The notes under the pieces: generated by a model
Database searches by the model: none
Told to the model about the DNA's origin: nothing
Seen by the model: the letters and a program-made list of their open reading frames with translations, nothing else
Assembly (NCBI GenBank): GCA_019455045.1
Contig: JACFND010000025.1
Coordinates: 1-36,016 of the forward strand
Reading direction: 5' to 3'
Source of the DNA: Flavobacteriia bacterium
GTDB lineage: Bacteria > Bacteroidota > Bacteroidia > Flavobacteriales > Weeksellaceae
Length of the DNA: 36,016 bases
Translations under genes and position numbers: made by a program
Part shown: piece after piece, positions 1 through 10,200 of the stretch
Numbering within the stretch: position 1 is the stretch's first letter
How the letters are laid out: each line of letters starts with the position of its first letter

Positions 1-815
1 CATCATTTGAAACTACCGTTCCGCCTTCTGTCCAATTCACAAAAGTATATCCTGCGTTTGCAGTCGCTGAAACTGTAGCTGTATCACCATAATTGTATGA
101 ACCTCCGCCGCTTGTTGTGCCTCCTGCTGCCGGGCTTGACATGGTTGTAATCAAATAACCCAACTGATCAAAATTGGCAACCAGCGTTCGGCTGGAAGTT
201 ACTGTAAAACTGTAATTCGGATCGGTCGAAACTACAATTCCGCCCTCTGTCCAGCTTGTGAAACTGTAACCCGTATTTGCAAATGCAGAAACTGTCGCAG
301 TATCACCGTAATTGTAAGCACCGCCACCGGTTGTTACACCGCCCGCGAAAGGATTTGAAGAAGTGATGATCATAAAATCCATCATCTCAAAATTCGCAGT
401 CAGCGTACGGCTTGAATCAACCGTAAAGCTGTAAGTATTATTGGTCGAAACCACAGTTCCGCCTTCGGTCCAGCTGACAAAGGTGTAACCGATCGTTGCT
501 GTAGCAGTCACGGTTGCAGTATCGCCATAATGATAAGTTCCGCCGCCAACTGTATTTCCACCGGTAATCGGGTTTGAATTTGTTGTAATCACATATTCGG
601 TCTGACTGAAATTCGCCACCAAATTACGATCAGACTGAATTGTAAAGTTGTAATCAGAATCGGTTGAAACTACTGTTCCGCCTTCGGTCCAGTTTTGGAA
701 TTCATAACCTGTATTCTCAGTTGCAGAAACGGTTACCGAATCTCCACCGTCATAAGTACCGTCACCTGTGGTCGTGCCGCCTGCTGTTGGATTTGCAGAA
801 GTTACAACGGTATAT
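1..815 (-). repeat. Tandem 219-bp repeats inside the S8 peptidase gene (73-residue InlB-B-like modules)
   Basis: The stretch coding WTEGGTVVS recurs with ccttcggtcc or its variants at 681, 462, 243 and 24, that is, at exactly 219-bp steps. Each unit codes about 73 residues with the pattern ITT-x-SNP-x-GG-TT-GGG-x-YxYGDTATVSA-x-GY-x-FxxWTEGG. At least four units are visible and the array continues past the left edge. The constant length with sequence drift suggests ongoing duplication or homogenisation. Confidence 0.9.
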
Positions 816-3226
816 TGCTCATTTCCGCCACAGTCACCTTCAATTGTAAATGCAAAATCCAATACATAACCATAGTTAGTCAAATCTTCAAATGAAGCAT
901 AATTGTCAAGAGACCCATAGCCGTTTGTTCCGTTATAAATTTGGTCTGTGGATCTCCAATAGTTTGCATTTGTCCCGGTAGTGGTGATTGCCATCCAATA
1001 ATTGGTCCCGGTACTTCCTCCTTCAAGCTCCAAATTCAATGAACTGAGATCCAAAGTGATCTCATACACTTCTCCACTAATCACAGTTTGAGATACAGGC
1101 ACAACTGAAGTTGGCGAAAGCACTTCATCACCCGGCGTTCCGGATGCATCCTTATAAAAAGAAACTTTGACAGTCGATACCTGGTTACTCATTGGGAATT
1201 TCACGGTTTCAACAGACAAGTTAACATCCGCCCCAACCGGGAAGTCAGATGTCAGAATGATCCCGGCTGAAGTATCCCCAAGGGCAGTACCTCCCAAATT
1301 AACTGCATAATCAATACCGCATTCGGTACTTGGGAGCAGCGTTGTAAAAATATAAGATGAAGACCAGGCCGAATTGCTTCCTCCCGAGCATTTTGAACGA
1401 ACCTGAGCTTCATATTCTGTATCCTGAGTCAATCCGGTCAGTGAAATTGTATTGGTGGCGGTTGACGAAGTAATCCATGAACCGCTGCCGGTTGCACGAT
1501 ATCTGAAATCGTATTCGGCTGCCGGTACCATATTCCAGATCAGATCTGCTGTGGTCGTGCCAACAGAAGTTGCTGTCAGACCTGCAGGAACAACCGGATT
1601 ACACTCAATCGGCTGATCTGAAATTCCGGTAATGATCAATGAATATTTTTGACTTCCTCCGGTCAGACTGCCTTTATGGGTGATTCTGATTTTATACTGA
1701 CCCGTAGGATTTGAAACTTCCACACGCTCAAAAGGATCTCTAAAATTGTCTCCCTTTGCATTGGTGGTCACACCTGTCAGTTTCCATGGCTCGTAACTTG
1801 TGCCTCCTTTGATGATTCGAAGGTCGAGATCATTGACAAGCACCGGAGTTGTATTGTTTAATTCTCCTTCCCTATTCGCTCCCGGACGATCTGTCCAGCT
1901 AATAGAAGCCATCAGATTACTTACCTCATCTGAATAAACATCAAACTCATAAGTCTCACCATTGTTTAGTGTAAGTTCCTGAATCAGAGTACCGTTTCCG
2001 TTATTGCTGATGACCTGTGCAGCCCGTTTTGCATTCAGCAATCCCCATCCCCAAACCACATCCGGTCCGACCGGGCCCGCATCATCTGCTGTATGAAGCA
2101 CCAATCCTTTCAGAGTGGCAGCCCTCATAAATTCGGAATTTATATTATTGTAATGCTGTTGAAGAAGCAACAGTGTCCCGGTTACATTGGGCGAGGACAT
2201 TGAGGTTCCCGTATAAGTTGCATAAGCAGAATTGTTTGTACTGATCGGTGAATAAAGTCCGGTACCGTTTCCGGTGATGTCGGGTTTGATTCGATAATCG
2301 TCAGTCGGTCCCTGGCTGCTGCCCGAATTTATTGAAACACTGATCAGATCACCGTTTGAATTCACATTTGCATCCTGTGCATTTGCAATTACCAAAGAAT
2401 TCTTGCTGGTACCTGCTCCTGTCAGTTTATCATAACCGACAATACCGCCAAGCGGACTTGAATTGTAATTTACTGCCCCATCATTTCCTGCCGATTTCAC
2501 CATCAGATAATAAGGCGCATTGAACATTATATTGTCCCAACTGGCAGATTCCGAATGATAGTTGCCAAAATACCAGGCAGGAAGATTATTACTTACCCAT
2601 CCGTAGGAATGATTTGAAACCAGCATACCGTTTGCAGCAGCAATGGTTGCCTCAGTTATATCGTTGTTCCAGTCATAACCTCTGACTTTGCCCTGAGGCG
2701 CCATTCCTTTTGCCTGTGCGACTACACCTGATGCAATTATGGTTCCGGTCACATGGGCACCATGATCACTTAATGCCGATGAACCATCCCCCACTGTATA
2801 TCGTCCGCTGTATTCCTGGTGAGTAGCTCTTGCAATACCGCCATCCCAAACATAGGCAGTCATATTCTGACCCATCAGATTCAAACCGAGCGATCCGCCC
2901 GAATTAAGGTGGTCGGTACGGGTTGAATGTGATGCATCTTTATTTTGTGTTGTATAATAAATCGGAGTTCCGTCCGGTAGGATTCTTTGAAGTTCGGAAC
3001 GGGTAACACCATCGTCTATAATGAGCGGAAGTCCCATTTTGGGTGCGAGATCCAACACCCTGTTCCTTTCGTACTGATATTTTAAATCAGCTTCGTTTTT
3101 AAGTTTATTAAGTTCGTTTTGGTCATAAGTTGCGACGATTTTCGCAGCCTGTTGAGGCGTTTGAGCCATACCCCATTGGGTAACTCCAAACAGCAAAATC
3201 AACAGATAGTGTAAATAGTTTCTCAT
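1..3226 (-). CDS. Secreted subtilisin-family (S8) serine peptidase with FN3 and InlB-B-like repeats, 3' end outside window
   Basis: The minus strand is open from the ATG at 3224-3226 to the left edge, so the C-terminus is missing. A signal peptide (MRNYLHYLLILLFGVTQWG, then MAQ) is followed by an S8 domain with all three catalytic residues: Asp128 in VWDGG, His155 in DHGAHVTG and Ser342 in GTSMSSP. Next come a beta-rich region, a fibronectin type III domain (coded about 1350-1600; LTATSVGTTTADLIW), a domain of about 150 residues, and then at least four 73-residue repeats with the core NWTEGGTVVS, resembling the divergent InlB B-repeat domains. Large multidomain S8 proteins of this build in Flavobacteriia are usually exported by the type IX secretion system; the expected C-terminal sorting domain would lie outside the window. 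It is divergent from ggt. It probably degrades extracellular protein or acts at the cell surface; the substrate cannot be inferred. Confidence 0.93.
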   Translation of the reverse strand, partial: MRNYLHYLLILLFGVTQWGMAQTPQQAAKIVATYDQNELNKLKNEADLKYQYERNRVLDLAPKMGLPLIIDDGVTRSELQRILPDGTPIYYTTQNKDASHSTRTDHLNSGGSLGLNLMGQNMTAYVWDGGIARATHQEYSGRYTVGDGSSALSDHGAHVTGTIIASGVVAQAKGMAPQGKVRGYDWNNDITEATIAAANGMLVSNHSYGWVSNNLPAWYFGNYHSESASWDNIMFNAPYYLMVKSAGNDGAVNYNSSPLGGIVGYDKLTGAGTSKNSLVIANAQDANVNSNGDLISVSINSGSSQGPTDDYRIKPDITGNGTGLYSPISTNNSAYATYTGTSMSSPNVTGTLLLLQQHYNNINSEFMRAATLKGLVLHTADDAGPVGPDVVWGWGLLNAKRAAQVISNNGNGTLIQELTLNNGETYEFDVYSDEVSNLMASISWTDRPGANREGELNNTTPVLVNDLDLRIIKGGTSYEPWKLTGVTTNAKGDNFRDPFERVEVSNPTGQYKIRITHKGSLTGGSQKYSLIITGISDQPIECNPVVPAGLTATSVGTTTADLIWNMVPAAEYDFRYRATGSGSWITSSTATNTISLTGLTQDTEYEAQVRSKCSGGSNSAWSSSYIFTTLLPSTECGIDYAVNLGGTALGDTSAGIILTSDFPVGADVNLSVETVKFPMSNQVSTVKVSFYKDASGTPGDEVLSPTSVVPVSQTVISGEVYEITLDLSSLNLELEGGSTGTNYWMAITTTGTNANYWRSTDQIYNGTNGYGSLDNYASFEDLTNYGYVLDFAFTIEGDCGGNEQYTVVTSANPTAGGTTTGDGTYDGGDSVTVSATENTGYEFQNWTEGGTVVSTDSDYNFTIQSDRNLVANFSQTEYVITTNSNPITGGNTVGGGTYHYGDTATVTATATIGYTFVSWTEGGTVVSTNNTYSFTVDSSRTLTANFEMMDFMIITSSNPFAGGVTTGGGAYNYGDTATVSAFANTGYSFTSWTEGGIVVSTDPNYSFTVTSSRTLVANFDQLGYLITTMSSPAAGGTTSGGGSYNYGDTATVSATANAGYTFVNWTEGGTVVSND

Positions 3227-3406
3227 TGAGTTACAATTTTAGTTTTACAATCTGAGGTTTGGTTGGAACTAATAGGCGGTAAAACTATAAAAAATTTTAA
3301 CATTTCAATTGTAATTTATCGAATTGCAACACTGTACGTTAAGAAAAAATTAAAAATTTTCACAAATCATTGGGAGTTTGTAGTTTTATACTTCCAAGAA
3401 TTTCAA

Positions 3407-5095
3407 ATGAAAAAAAATATCGTCTTTCTGTTTTTATTGATTTTAATTCCTGCGTTAGGTCAAAATCCCGGTTATAAAAACGGAATGGTTGTCAGTGCGC
3501 ATCCAAAAGCTTCTGAAGTCGGAATTGAGATTTTGAAAAAAGGCGGAAATGCGATTGATGCTGCGGTTGCGGTTCAGTTTGCACTCAGCGTTACGCTGCC
3601 GATTGCCGGAAATATCGGCGGTGGCGGTTTTTTGGTTTACCGTTCTGCAGACGGTCAGTACAATTCGCTTGATTTTCGTGAAACTGCACCTTCCAAAGCT
3701 TCTGAAAATATGTATCTCGATTCGGACGGAAATCCGATTACAGAGCTGAGTCTTTTTGGTCAGCTGGCTTCTGGTGTTCCCGGAACGGTTGCAGGTATGG
3801 AAGCTGCTCATAAAAAATACGGAAAACTGAGCTGGAAAGAGGTTTTGCAGCCTGCAGTCGATCTGGCTGAAAATGGATTTGAAATTACCGATGCACAGGC
3901 AAATGAATTCAATTCTGCTTATGAAAAATTTACAAAATGGAATCCCGAAGGAACTGCTTTTACGATTAAAAACAATTGGAAAAGCGGAGATTTGCTCGTC
4001 CAAAAAGAATTGGCAGAAACACTGAAACTGATTCAAAAACAGGGAAAGAAAGGTTTTTATGAAGGCATCACCGCAAAATATATCGTCGATGAAATGAACA
4101 AAGGAAACGGTATCATTTCATTTGAAGATTTAAAAAATTACAAAGCAGTCTGGCGAAAACCAATCATCGGAGATTATAAAAATTACAGAATCATTTCAAT
4201 GCCGCCACCTTCAAGCGGCGGAATTGCACTGATTTCACTTTTTCATTCGGTTGAGAATTATCCGCTGAAAGATTGGGGTTTTCAACAGGACAAAACCGTT
4301 CAGGCAATGGTGGAAGCCGAAAGGAGAGTTTATGCAGACCGTTCGGTTTATTTGGGCGATCCCGATTTTGTAAAAGTTCCGATTCAAGAATTGATCAGCA
4401 GAGAAAATTCGGTTTTGCGGATGAAAAATTTCTCATTTGATCATGCCACGCCGAGTTCAGAAGTCGGTGCGAGTAATTTTGTTCCCGCCGAAAAATTCCA
4501 AACTACTCATTTTAATGTGGTTGACAAAGACGGAAACTCGGTTTCGGTTACCACCACTTTGAACGGTGCTTTTGGCTCATTTGTTGCGGTTGAGCACGCC
4601 GGTTTTATACTGAACAACGAAATGGATGATTTTTCGGTCAAACCGGGCGCACCCAATCTGTACGGACTGACCGGCGGTGAAGCAAATTCGATACAGCCCG
4701 GAAAAAGGATGCTGTCTTCGATGACACCAACCATCATTGAAAAAGACGGAAAGTTCTTTATGGTCATCGGAACGCCCGGTGGATCAACCATCATTACTTC
4801 GGTTTTTCAGTCGGTGCTCAATGTGATTGAATTTGATCAGAGCATCAGCCAGTCGGTTGCTTCTCCACGATTTCATCACCAGTGGCTGCCGGACGAAGTT
4901 TTTGTCGAAAAAGGCGCAATTGCAGAAGATGTAAGAGAAAGACTGAGCCGAAAAGGGTATGTATTTGTTGGCAAAAGCCCATGGGGATGGACAGACGGCA
5001 GCTGGGGAAGAGTTGATGCAATCATCGTAAATCCCGACGGAAGTTATGAAGGCGGTGCCGATCCGAGAGGCGATGATACAATTTGCGGATATTAA
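3407..5095 (+). CDS. ggt: Gamma-glutamyltransferase (glutathione hydrolase), secreted
   Basis: This enzyme of the N-terminal nucleophile hydrolase class transfers or hydrolyses gamma-glutamyl groups from glutathione and related compounds, usually in the periplasm. The longest open frame begins at 3263, but ATG 3407 is chosen because it gives a proper signal peptide (MKKNIVFLFLLILIPALGQ) and 562 residues, close to the family norm. Family marks: KGGNAIDAAVA near the mature N-terminus, the processing site with Gln365 before Thr366-Thr-His (FQ/TTHFNVVDKDGNSVSVTTTLN), FGS, ILNNEMDDF, and SSMTPTI with GTPGGSTI in the small subunit. Cleavage before Thr366 should yield the large and small chains. It lies between two secreted S8 peptidases, suggesting joint use of extracellular peptides. 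No consensus promoter was found in the divergent gap. Confidence 0.96.
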   Translation: MKKNIVFLFLLILIPALGQNPGYKNGMVVSAHPKASEVGIEILKKGGNAIDAAVAVQFALSVTLPIAGNIGGGGFLVYRSADGQYNSLDFRETAPSKASENMYLDSDGNPITELSLFGQLASGVPGTVAGMEAAHKKYGKLSWKEVLQPAVDLAENGFEITDAQANEFNSAYEKFTKWNPEGTAFTIKNNWKSGDLLVQKELAETLKLIQKQGKKGFYEGITAKYIVDEMNKGNGIISFEDLKNYKAVWRKPIIGDYKNYRIISMPPPSSGGIALISLFHSVENYPLKDWGFQQDKTVQAMVEAERRVYADRSVYLGDPDFVKVPIQELISRENSVLRMKNFSFDHATPSSEVGASNFVPAEKFQTTHFNVVDKDGNSVSVTTTLNGAFGSFVAVEHAGFILNNEMDDFSVKPGAPNLYGLTGGEANSIQPGKRMLSSMTPTIIEKDGKFFMVIGTPGGSTIITSVFQSVLNVIEFDQSISQSVASPRFHHQWLPDEVFVEKGAIAEDVRERLSRKGYVFVGKSPWGWTDGSWGRVDAIIVNPDGSYEGGADPRGDDTICGY

Positions 5096-5128
5096 GATCT
5101 TGTTTTAATTATTCCGAAAATTAAATTA

Positions 5129-5163
5129 AACAGAATTCCAATGTAACCAAATCTCTGTTTTTT
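5129..5163 (+). terminator. Weak candidate terminator after ggt
   Basis: Arms AACAGAATT (5129-5137) and AATCTCTGTT (5150-5159) pair with one bulge and run into six T residues (5158-5163). The position 34 bp after the ggt stop fits; the stem is imperfect. Confidence 0.4.
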
Positions 5164-5234
5164 CGACTTATCTGCGGAAAACCTGAATTTGGAATCAAAT
5201 TTGGAGTCAGAAAAATTCAAATAAAACAAAAAAG

Positions 5235-6839
5235 ATGAAAAAACTATTCATTTGTTTCGGAACGGCATTCCTGCTTTTTGCAAGCGCAAATGCTCAGGAT
5301 TCGATTTTGCTGAGAACCGAAAAAGTCTGGTACAACGACAGTTTTGAAGATACCGGCGTTTATGGTGTGAATACCGAAAAAGCCTGGCAGTTTCTGAAAG
5401 AACACAACCGAAAAGCAAGTCCGCTTGTGGTTGGAATTCTGGACGGCGGCGTTCAGGCGGATCATATAGATCTGGCTGAAAATATGTGGGTCAATCCAAA
5501 GGAAAAAGCCGGAAACGGAAAAGATGACGACAACAACGGATATATCGATGATGTAAACGGATGGAACTTTATCGGCGGAAAAAACGGCAAAGATGTGGAC
5601 GGAGACAATCTGGAAAGCGTCAGAGTTTATAAAGGTTATCTGCCATTGTTTGAAGGTTCGGATGCTGCAAAAAACAAAGAAAATGAAACCAAGTTTCCGG
5701 AGAAATATGAAGATTATCTGAAACTGAAATCAAAAATTGCAAAAAAACAGGCTGAAGCAAGATCAAGCGTGGCTCAATATACCGCGCTCAAAGAACAGGT
5801 GGACAAAGGTTTTCAGCCGCTGATCGAATTCTTTGGAGATCAGCCAATCGATGAAAACAATCTGAGCAGTTATCAGCCGACAGAAGAATCGATGATGGCG
5901 CTGATGATGTTCGGAATGACGCCAAAAGAGGAATGGGAAGACAGAACGATGAAACAGATTCATGAGGAAATCTCTGAACAGTTGGCTGAAGGAATCGAAT
6001 ATTTTCAGTCTCAGCTTGATTATCACTACAATCTCGATTTTGATTCAAGAGGAATCGTCGGCGATGATTACAGCAACAAAACCGAAAGCAATTACGGAAA
6101 CAATGATGTGGAAGGGCCCGATGCACTGCACGGAACCCACGTTGCCGGTTTGGTTTCGGCGGTGAGAGGAAACGGAAAAGGGATTGACGGAATCGCAGGA
6201 AATTCTGTAAAACTGATGGGTGTAAGAACGGTTCCTAACGGTGATGAAAGAGACAAGGACGTTGCAAATTCAATTCGATATGCGGTTGACAATGGTGCAA
6301 AAATTCTGAATATGTCGTTCGGAAAAGATTATTCGCCCGACAAAGAAGTGGTTTGGGATGCCATGCGTTATGCTGAGAAAAAAGGTGCACTGCTGATCAA
6401 AGCAGCCGGAAATGACAATCTCGATATCGACACAGATATCCATTATCCGACAAATTTTGACGAAAACGGAAATAAAATCATCGAATCGATCATCACAGTC
6501 GGTGCATCCAATCCGGATCCGAATGTTTTGAAAGCAAGTTTTTCAAATTACGGCAAGAAATCGGTTGATGTATTTGCACCAGGAAATCAGATTTTGTCAA
6601 CTGTTCCGCATGACAAATTCAAAGAACTTCAGGGAACCAGTATGGCGTCGCCCATCACAGCCGGTGTTGCTGCGCTGGTCTGGTCTCACTATCCGAAACT
6701 GACTGCGGTTGAAGTAAAACAGATCTTGATGAATTCGGTCAACAAAAACGATCAGCTTACAGATATTTCTGTCAGTGGCGGTGTGATTGATGCCTACAAA
6801 GCGGTTCAGCTTGCAGAGGAAATGTACAAGAAGAAATAA
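5235..6839 (+). CDS. Secreted subtilisin-family (S8) serine peptidase with long Asp-His insertion
   Basis: A 534-residue protein with signal peptide MKKLFICFGTAFLLFASANA. The catalytic triad is visible: Asp70 in VVGILDGGVQADH, His299 in LHGTHVAGLV and Ser469 in GTSMASPITAGVAAL, with the oxyanion Asn in KAAGNDN. The Asp and His are 229 residues apart, against about 32 in subtilisin, because of an insertion (about residues 100-290) rich in charged helices (for example LKLKSKIAKKQAEARSS), likely coiled. A KDDDNNGYIDDVNG stretch after the Asp looks like a calcium-binding loop. The protein ends soon after the S8 domain and has no recognisable T9SS sorting domain, so it is probably periplasmic. It follows ggt by 139 bp on the same strand and has its own terminator. 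Confidence 0.94.
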   Translation: MKKLFICFGTAFLLFASANAQDSILLRTEKVWYNDSFEDTGVYGVNTEKAWQFLKEHNRKASPLVVGILDGGVQADHIDLAENMWVNPKEKAGNGKDDDNNGYIDDVNGWNFIGGKNGKDVDGDNLESVRVYKGYLPLFEGSDAAKNKENETKFPEKYEDYLKLKSKIAKKQAEARSSVAQYTALKEQVDKGFQPLIEFFGDQPIDENNLSSYQPTEESMMALMMFGMTPKEEWEDRTMKQIHEEISEQLAEGIEYFQSQLDYHYNLDFDSRGIVGDDYSNKTESNYGNNDVEGPDALHGTHVAGLVSAVRGNGKGIDGIAGNSVKLMGVRTVPNGDERDKDVANSIRYAVDNGAKILNMSFGKDYSPDKEVVWDAMRYAEKKGALLIKAAGNDNLDIDTDIHYPTNFDENGNKIIESIITVGASNPDPNVLKASFSNYGKKSVDVFAPGNQILSTVPHDKFKELQGTSMASPITAGVAALVWSHYPKLTAVEVKQILMNSVNKNDQLTDISVSGGVIDAYKAVQLAEEMYKKK

Positions 6840-6861
6840 AATTTAAACCAAATACAGAAAG

Positions 6862-6890
6862 ATGCGGCAATTGATTTGCCGCATTTTTTT
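6862..6890 (+). terminator. Rho-independent terminator of the S8 peptidase gene
   Basis: Perfect 9-bp stem ATGCGGCAA (6862-6870) with TTGCCGCAT (6876-6884), 5-nt loop, followed by a run of T to 6890. The T run overlaps the stop codon of the convergent acylphosphatase gene. Confidence 0.85.
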
Positions 6891-7161
6891 ATCTCCAAAT
6901 TTTAAAATCGGGGAAATCTGCAAGTTCGGCGGTTTCAACTTTAATTTCGGTGACTTTTGCAGTCGCCGGACCGATATGACACCAGGCAATAAATTTAGAA
7001 ATAGCTGACTCCTCGCCCTCCGCTTCGGCAAACACACTGCCGTCGGGCATATTCATCACATAACCGGTGATACCGAGTTCATCCGCTTTTTCCTTGGTTG
7101 ATTTTCTGTAGAACACACCCTGAACTTTTCCGCTGATGTATAGATTTTTGTGAATTTTCAT
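6889..7161 (-). CDS. acyP: Acylphosphatase
   Basis: A 90-residue cytosolic enzyme that hydrolyses carboxyl-phosphate bonds in acylphosphates. The length is typical. The signature GKVQGVFYRKST carries the catalytic Arg19, which binds phosphate, and GYVMNMPDGSVFAEAEG carries the catalytic Asn37. The C-terminus DFKIW matches the usual final strand (commonly F..RY). It stands alone: convergent with the S8 gene, with which it shares the terminator region, and separated from recB by a terminator. Confidence 0.95.
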   Translation of the reverse strand: MKIHKNLYISGKVQGVFYRKSTKEKADELGITGYVMNMPDGSVFAEAEGEESAISKFIAWCHIGPATAKVTEIKVETAELADFPDFKIWR

Positions 7162-7198
7162 TTTTATTGAATGAATTGTAAAATTAAAAAAGAAGATG

Positions 7199-7241
7199 AA
7201 AAACGAAGAACCTTTTCCAAAGTTTGGAACTTTGGAAAAGG
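7199..7241 (-). terminator. Rho-independent terminator of recB (recDCB transcript)
   Basis: Perfect 12-bp stem CCTTTTCCAAAG (7211-7222) with CTTTGGAAAAGG (7230-7241) and a 7-nt loop, 28 bp beyond the recB stop. Reading the minus strand it is followed by a T-rich tract (complement of 7199-7210). Confidence 0.8.
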
Positions 7242-7269
7242 TCTTAATTTAAATTACTGTTAGAAATTC

Positions 7270-10200
7270 TCAAACACCCACCGAAATCAATTCTTCCAAT
7301 TTCATCAATTCCGCTGAACTTACTTTTTTATAAAAAACTCCGTTAGATGTTCCTTCACGCATTCCTCTCAAAAACAAATAATAGACACCGCCAAAATCAC
7401 GGTCGAAATTAAATCCGTCACCCAAACGGCTTTGCAGATATTTTTTAACCGCCAGCGAATAAATCATATACTGCAGATGATAATTGTTTTCGGTCATTGC
7501 TTTGTCCAAATTTTCTGCTGAATAATCTTCTACATTCGGACCGAGATAATTTGATTTCCAGTCGAGTACATAATATTTTCCGTTATGCTCAAAAAACAAA
7601 TCCACAAATCCGGTCATCAGTCCTTCTATCTGAGACTGATAACGATCCGAAATCATAATCCGGTTATCGGGTAAAATTTGGTTCAATTCCTTTGGTAAAA
7701 ATTCGGGAACCGGAAAGTCAAATTCGAGTTCATGCAGACAATTCGCACGGTTGACTTCAGACAGTTTGAAATGGTTTTCCGGTAATTCGGCATTCAGCAC
7801 CTGTTCCAAAAGACGAATCAGCATTTGGCTGAATTCATTGTAATCAGCTGCATTTTCGGATTTGTAGCCTTCCAATTCTCTTTTCAGCGTATAAATCCAC
7901 TGATCACCCGATTGTGAAAAATCGATTTTTTCCAAAATCCCGTGCAGCAAAGTTCCGGTTCTGGCACCCTTGCCCAACCGGCTGAAAACAAATCGGTCAT
8001 AATCATCATCGCCATCCAAAAACTGATCTTTCGGTATCCAATCCTTTTCGGCAGCCAGTCCCGAATAACTCATTCTTTGCCATGATTTGTGGCTGAGATG
8101 AAAATATTCGGGTTTCAGAATTATTTGTTCCAACTGTTGCGACGGTTCATATCTCTGATTGGGATCGATTGTTTCCGCATCCCATTCGGCAATCAGTTCA
8201 TTGTATGTTCGATTTTTCACAAACGGTTTCAGTGCGGAATCATTGTAACCGCTCCAGGTGCTGGTGAAAACAAAACATTTGTACACCGAACGGGTCAGTG
8301 CGACATAAATCAGTCTTCGGTTTTCCTGTAAAGATTCCACATCATAAATCTGCTGTTTATCGGGTGGCAGCTGGTCAAGCGGTGCTGATTTGTAATTTCC
8401 GTCATCATCCCGAAAACTGACTACCGGATTGTCTTTTTTCCAAATGTTCAAATCCAAAAAAGGCGCAAAAACAATATTGTATTCCAAACCTTTGCTCGAG
8501 TGGATGGTTGCAATTTTGACCGCCTCCTCATCGCTTTCAATCCGCTGAATCCATTCATCCTCCATGTTATCGTCAAGGCTCATATTGATTTTCAGCCAGT
8601 CGATCAGCTCCGTCGGATTCATCTTTTGGCGGCTTTCGGTTTTGTACAGCAATTCGAGCAGATGATACAAATTGGTGATATTTCTTTCCGAATCTTTTAA
8701 TTTTCCGGCAAGTGCATTTTCCCTGATTTGAAATTCGGAAATAAAATTCATCATCATCGCATACACGCCCTGTCTCTGCCACAATTCCTTAAAAGTTTTG
8801 AATTTTTCAATCACCTTTTCATCATCCAGTTTTTGAATCTGTTCTTTGTTTGAATTGATGAAAACAGTGAGCAGCGCACGATTCACATTTGATGCGGTAT
8901 TGTTGTCGATCGCCTGAAGGATATAACACAAATCCCGTGCTTCCGGCGATTTCAGGATTTTAGCTTCGGTCACACTGACTGCCGGAATTCCGTATTTTGC
9001 TAGTTCTTTTTTGATTGCATCACCGTCTTTTTTTGCCCTGACCAAAACACCGATATCAGATGTTTTCACTTTTCGGCTTTGACCGGTTTTTTGATCAACA
9101 AACTGATAATCAGAATTGTTCAATAAATCCAAAATTCCCAGAGCGGTATCGTGAATGATGTCGCCTTTGTTTGATTTTGTTGTAATCGTCATCGGAATCG
9201 CTTCTGAATTTCCAAAATACAGTCCGGTCGATTTTCCTTTTGATTCAACATTGTGATATTCAATCCGGTTTTCCTGTTCGCCATAAGCAAACACATCAAA
9301 ACCGGGTTCGGGCTGAAAAAATTGATTGAGCGCATTGACCATTCCTTCGGTGGAACGGTAATTCACATTCATCGTAAAAACATTTTCAACATCATTTCGG
9401 GCTTCAAAATAAGTGGCGATATCCGCTTTTCGCCAGGCATAAATCGACTGTTTTGGGTCGCCGATGTAGAACAGTATTGAATTTCCCTGAAAAGCTTTTT
9501 TAAAAATCCCGTACTGCTGACGGTCGGTATCCTGAAATTCGTCGATAAAAACCGCTTTGTATTTGGCTTGAAGCAGTTTTTCCAATTTTTCATTTTCTCG
9601 TTCATTTAATGCACGGTTCAGATTTGAAATCAGATCGTCAAAAGTCATCAGATTGTGATTGGTTTTGAATCTTCTGATTCCGTTTGAAATTTCCTGAATG
9701 GCGAATGAATAGAGATAATTCAGCGAATCGTTTTTTCTGTTTTCAACTTCAGTTTCGGCAACTCCGACATTTTCCAATTCATCCAATAAATCAGGAAAAA
9801 TATTTTGAATATAAGCCGATCCGCTTTTCTCGATAATCTTTTCAATAAATTTATCTGTATCGTGAATATGCTCTTTTATATGTTTTTTTGCATTTGTAAA
9901 ATCTCCCTTTTTAGCCTGAAATGGTTCGGGTAAATTCCCTTCACACCGGTCAGAAAAATCATTTTTATGACTTTCAACAAATTCAGTAAGCTTGGCATTT
10001 TCAGCTTTTAGTTTCTCATTGGCTAAATTGATTTCATCCAGAAGTTCTTCCTGTTTCTCTCCATCCAATTCATATTTTAAATTTTCATCATAAAAGAAAA
10101 ACTTCTTTCCGGACAAATGATTTTTCAAATGCTTGGCTATATTTTCTCGGCTCATACCCGAACTACTCAATTCCACCAAAAAATCTTCACGAATCGTGGT

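Noticed and set aside
664..895. Two short plus-strand ORFs
   Set aside because: They lie antisense inside the 219-bp repeats of the S8 peptidase gene and have no start context or protein-like composition.
3263..3406. Upstream start for ggt
   Set aside because: It would put 48 basic and aromatic residues before an excellent signal peptide; ATG 3407 fits the family.
3455..4036. 193-codon minus-strand ORF
   Set aside because: Fully antisense to ggt, whose catalytic motifs are intact; composition is that of a shadow frame (Phe/Cys/Ile-rich).
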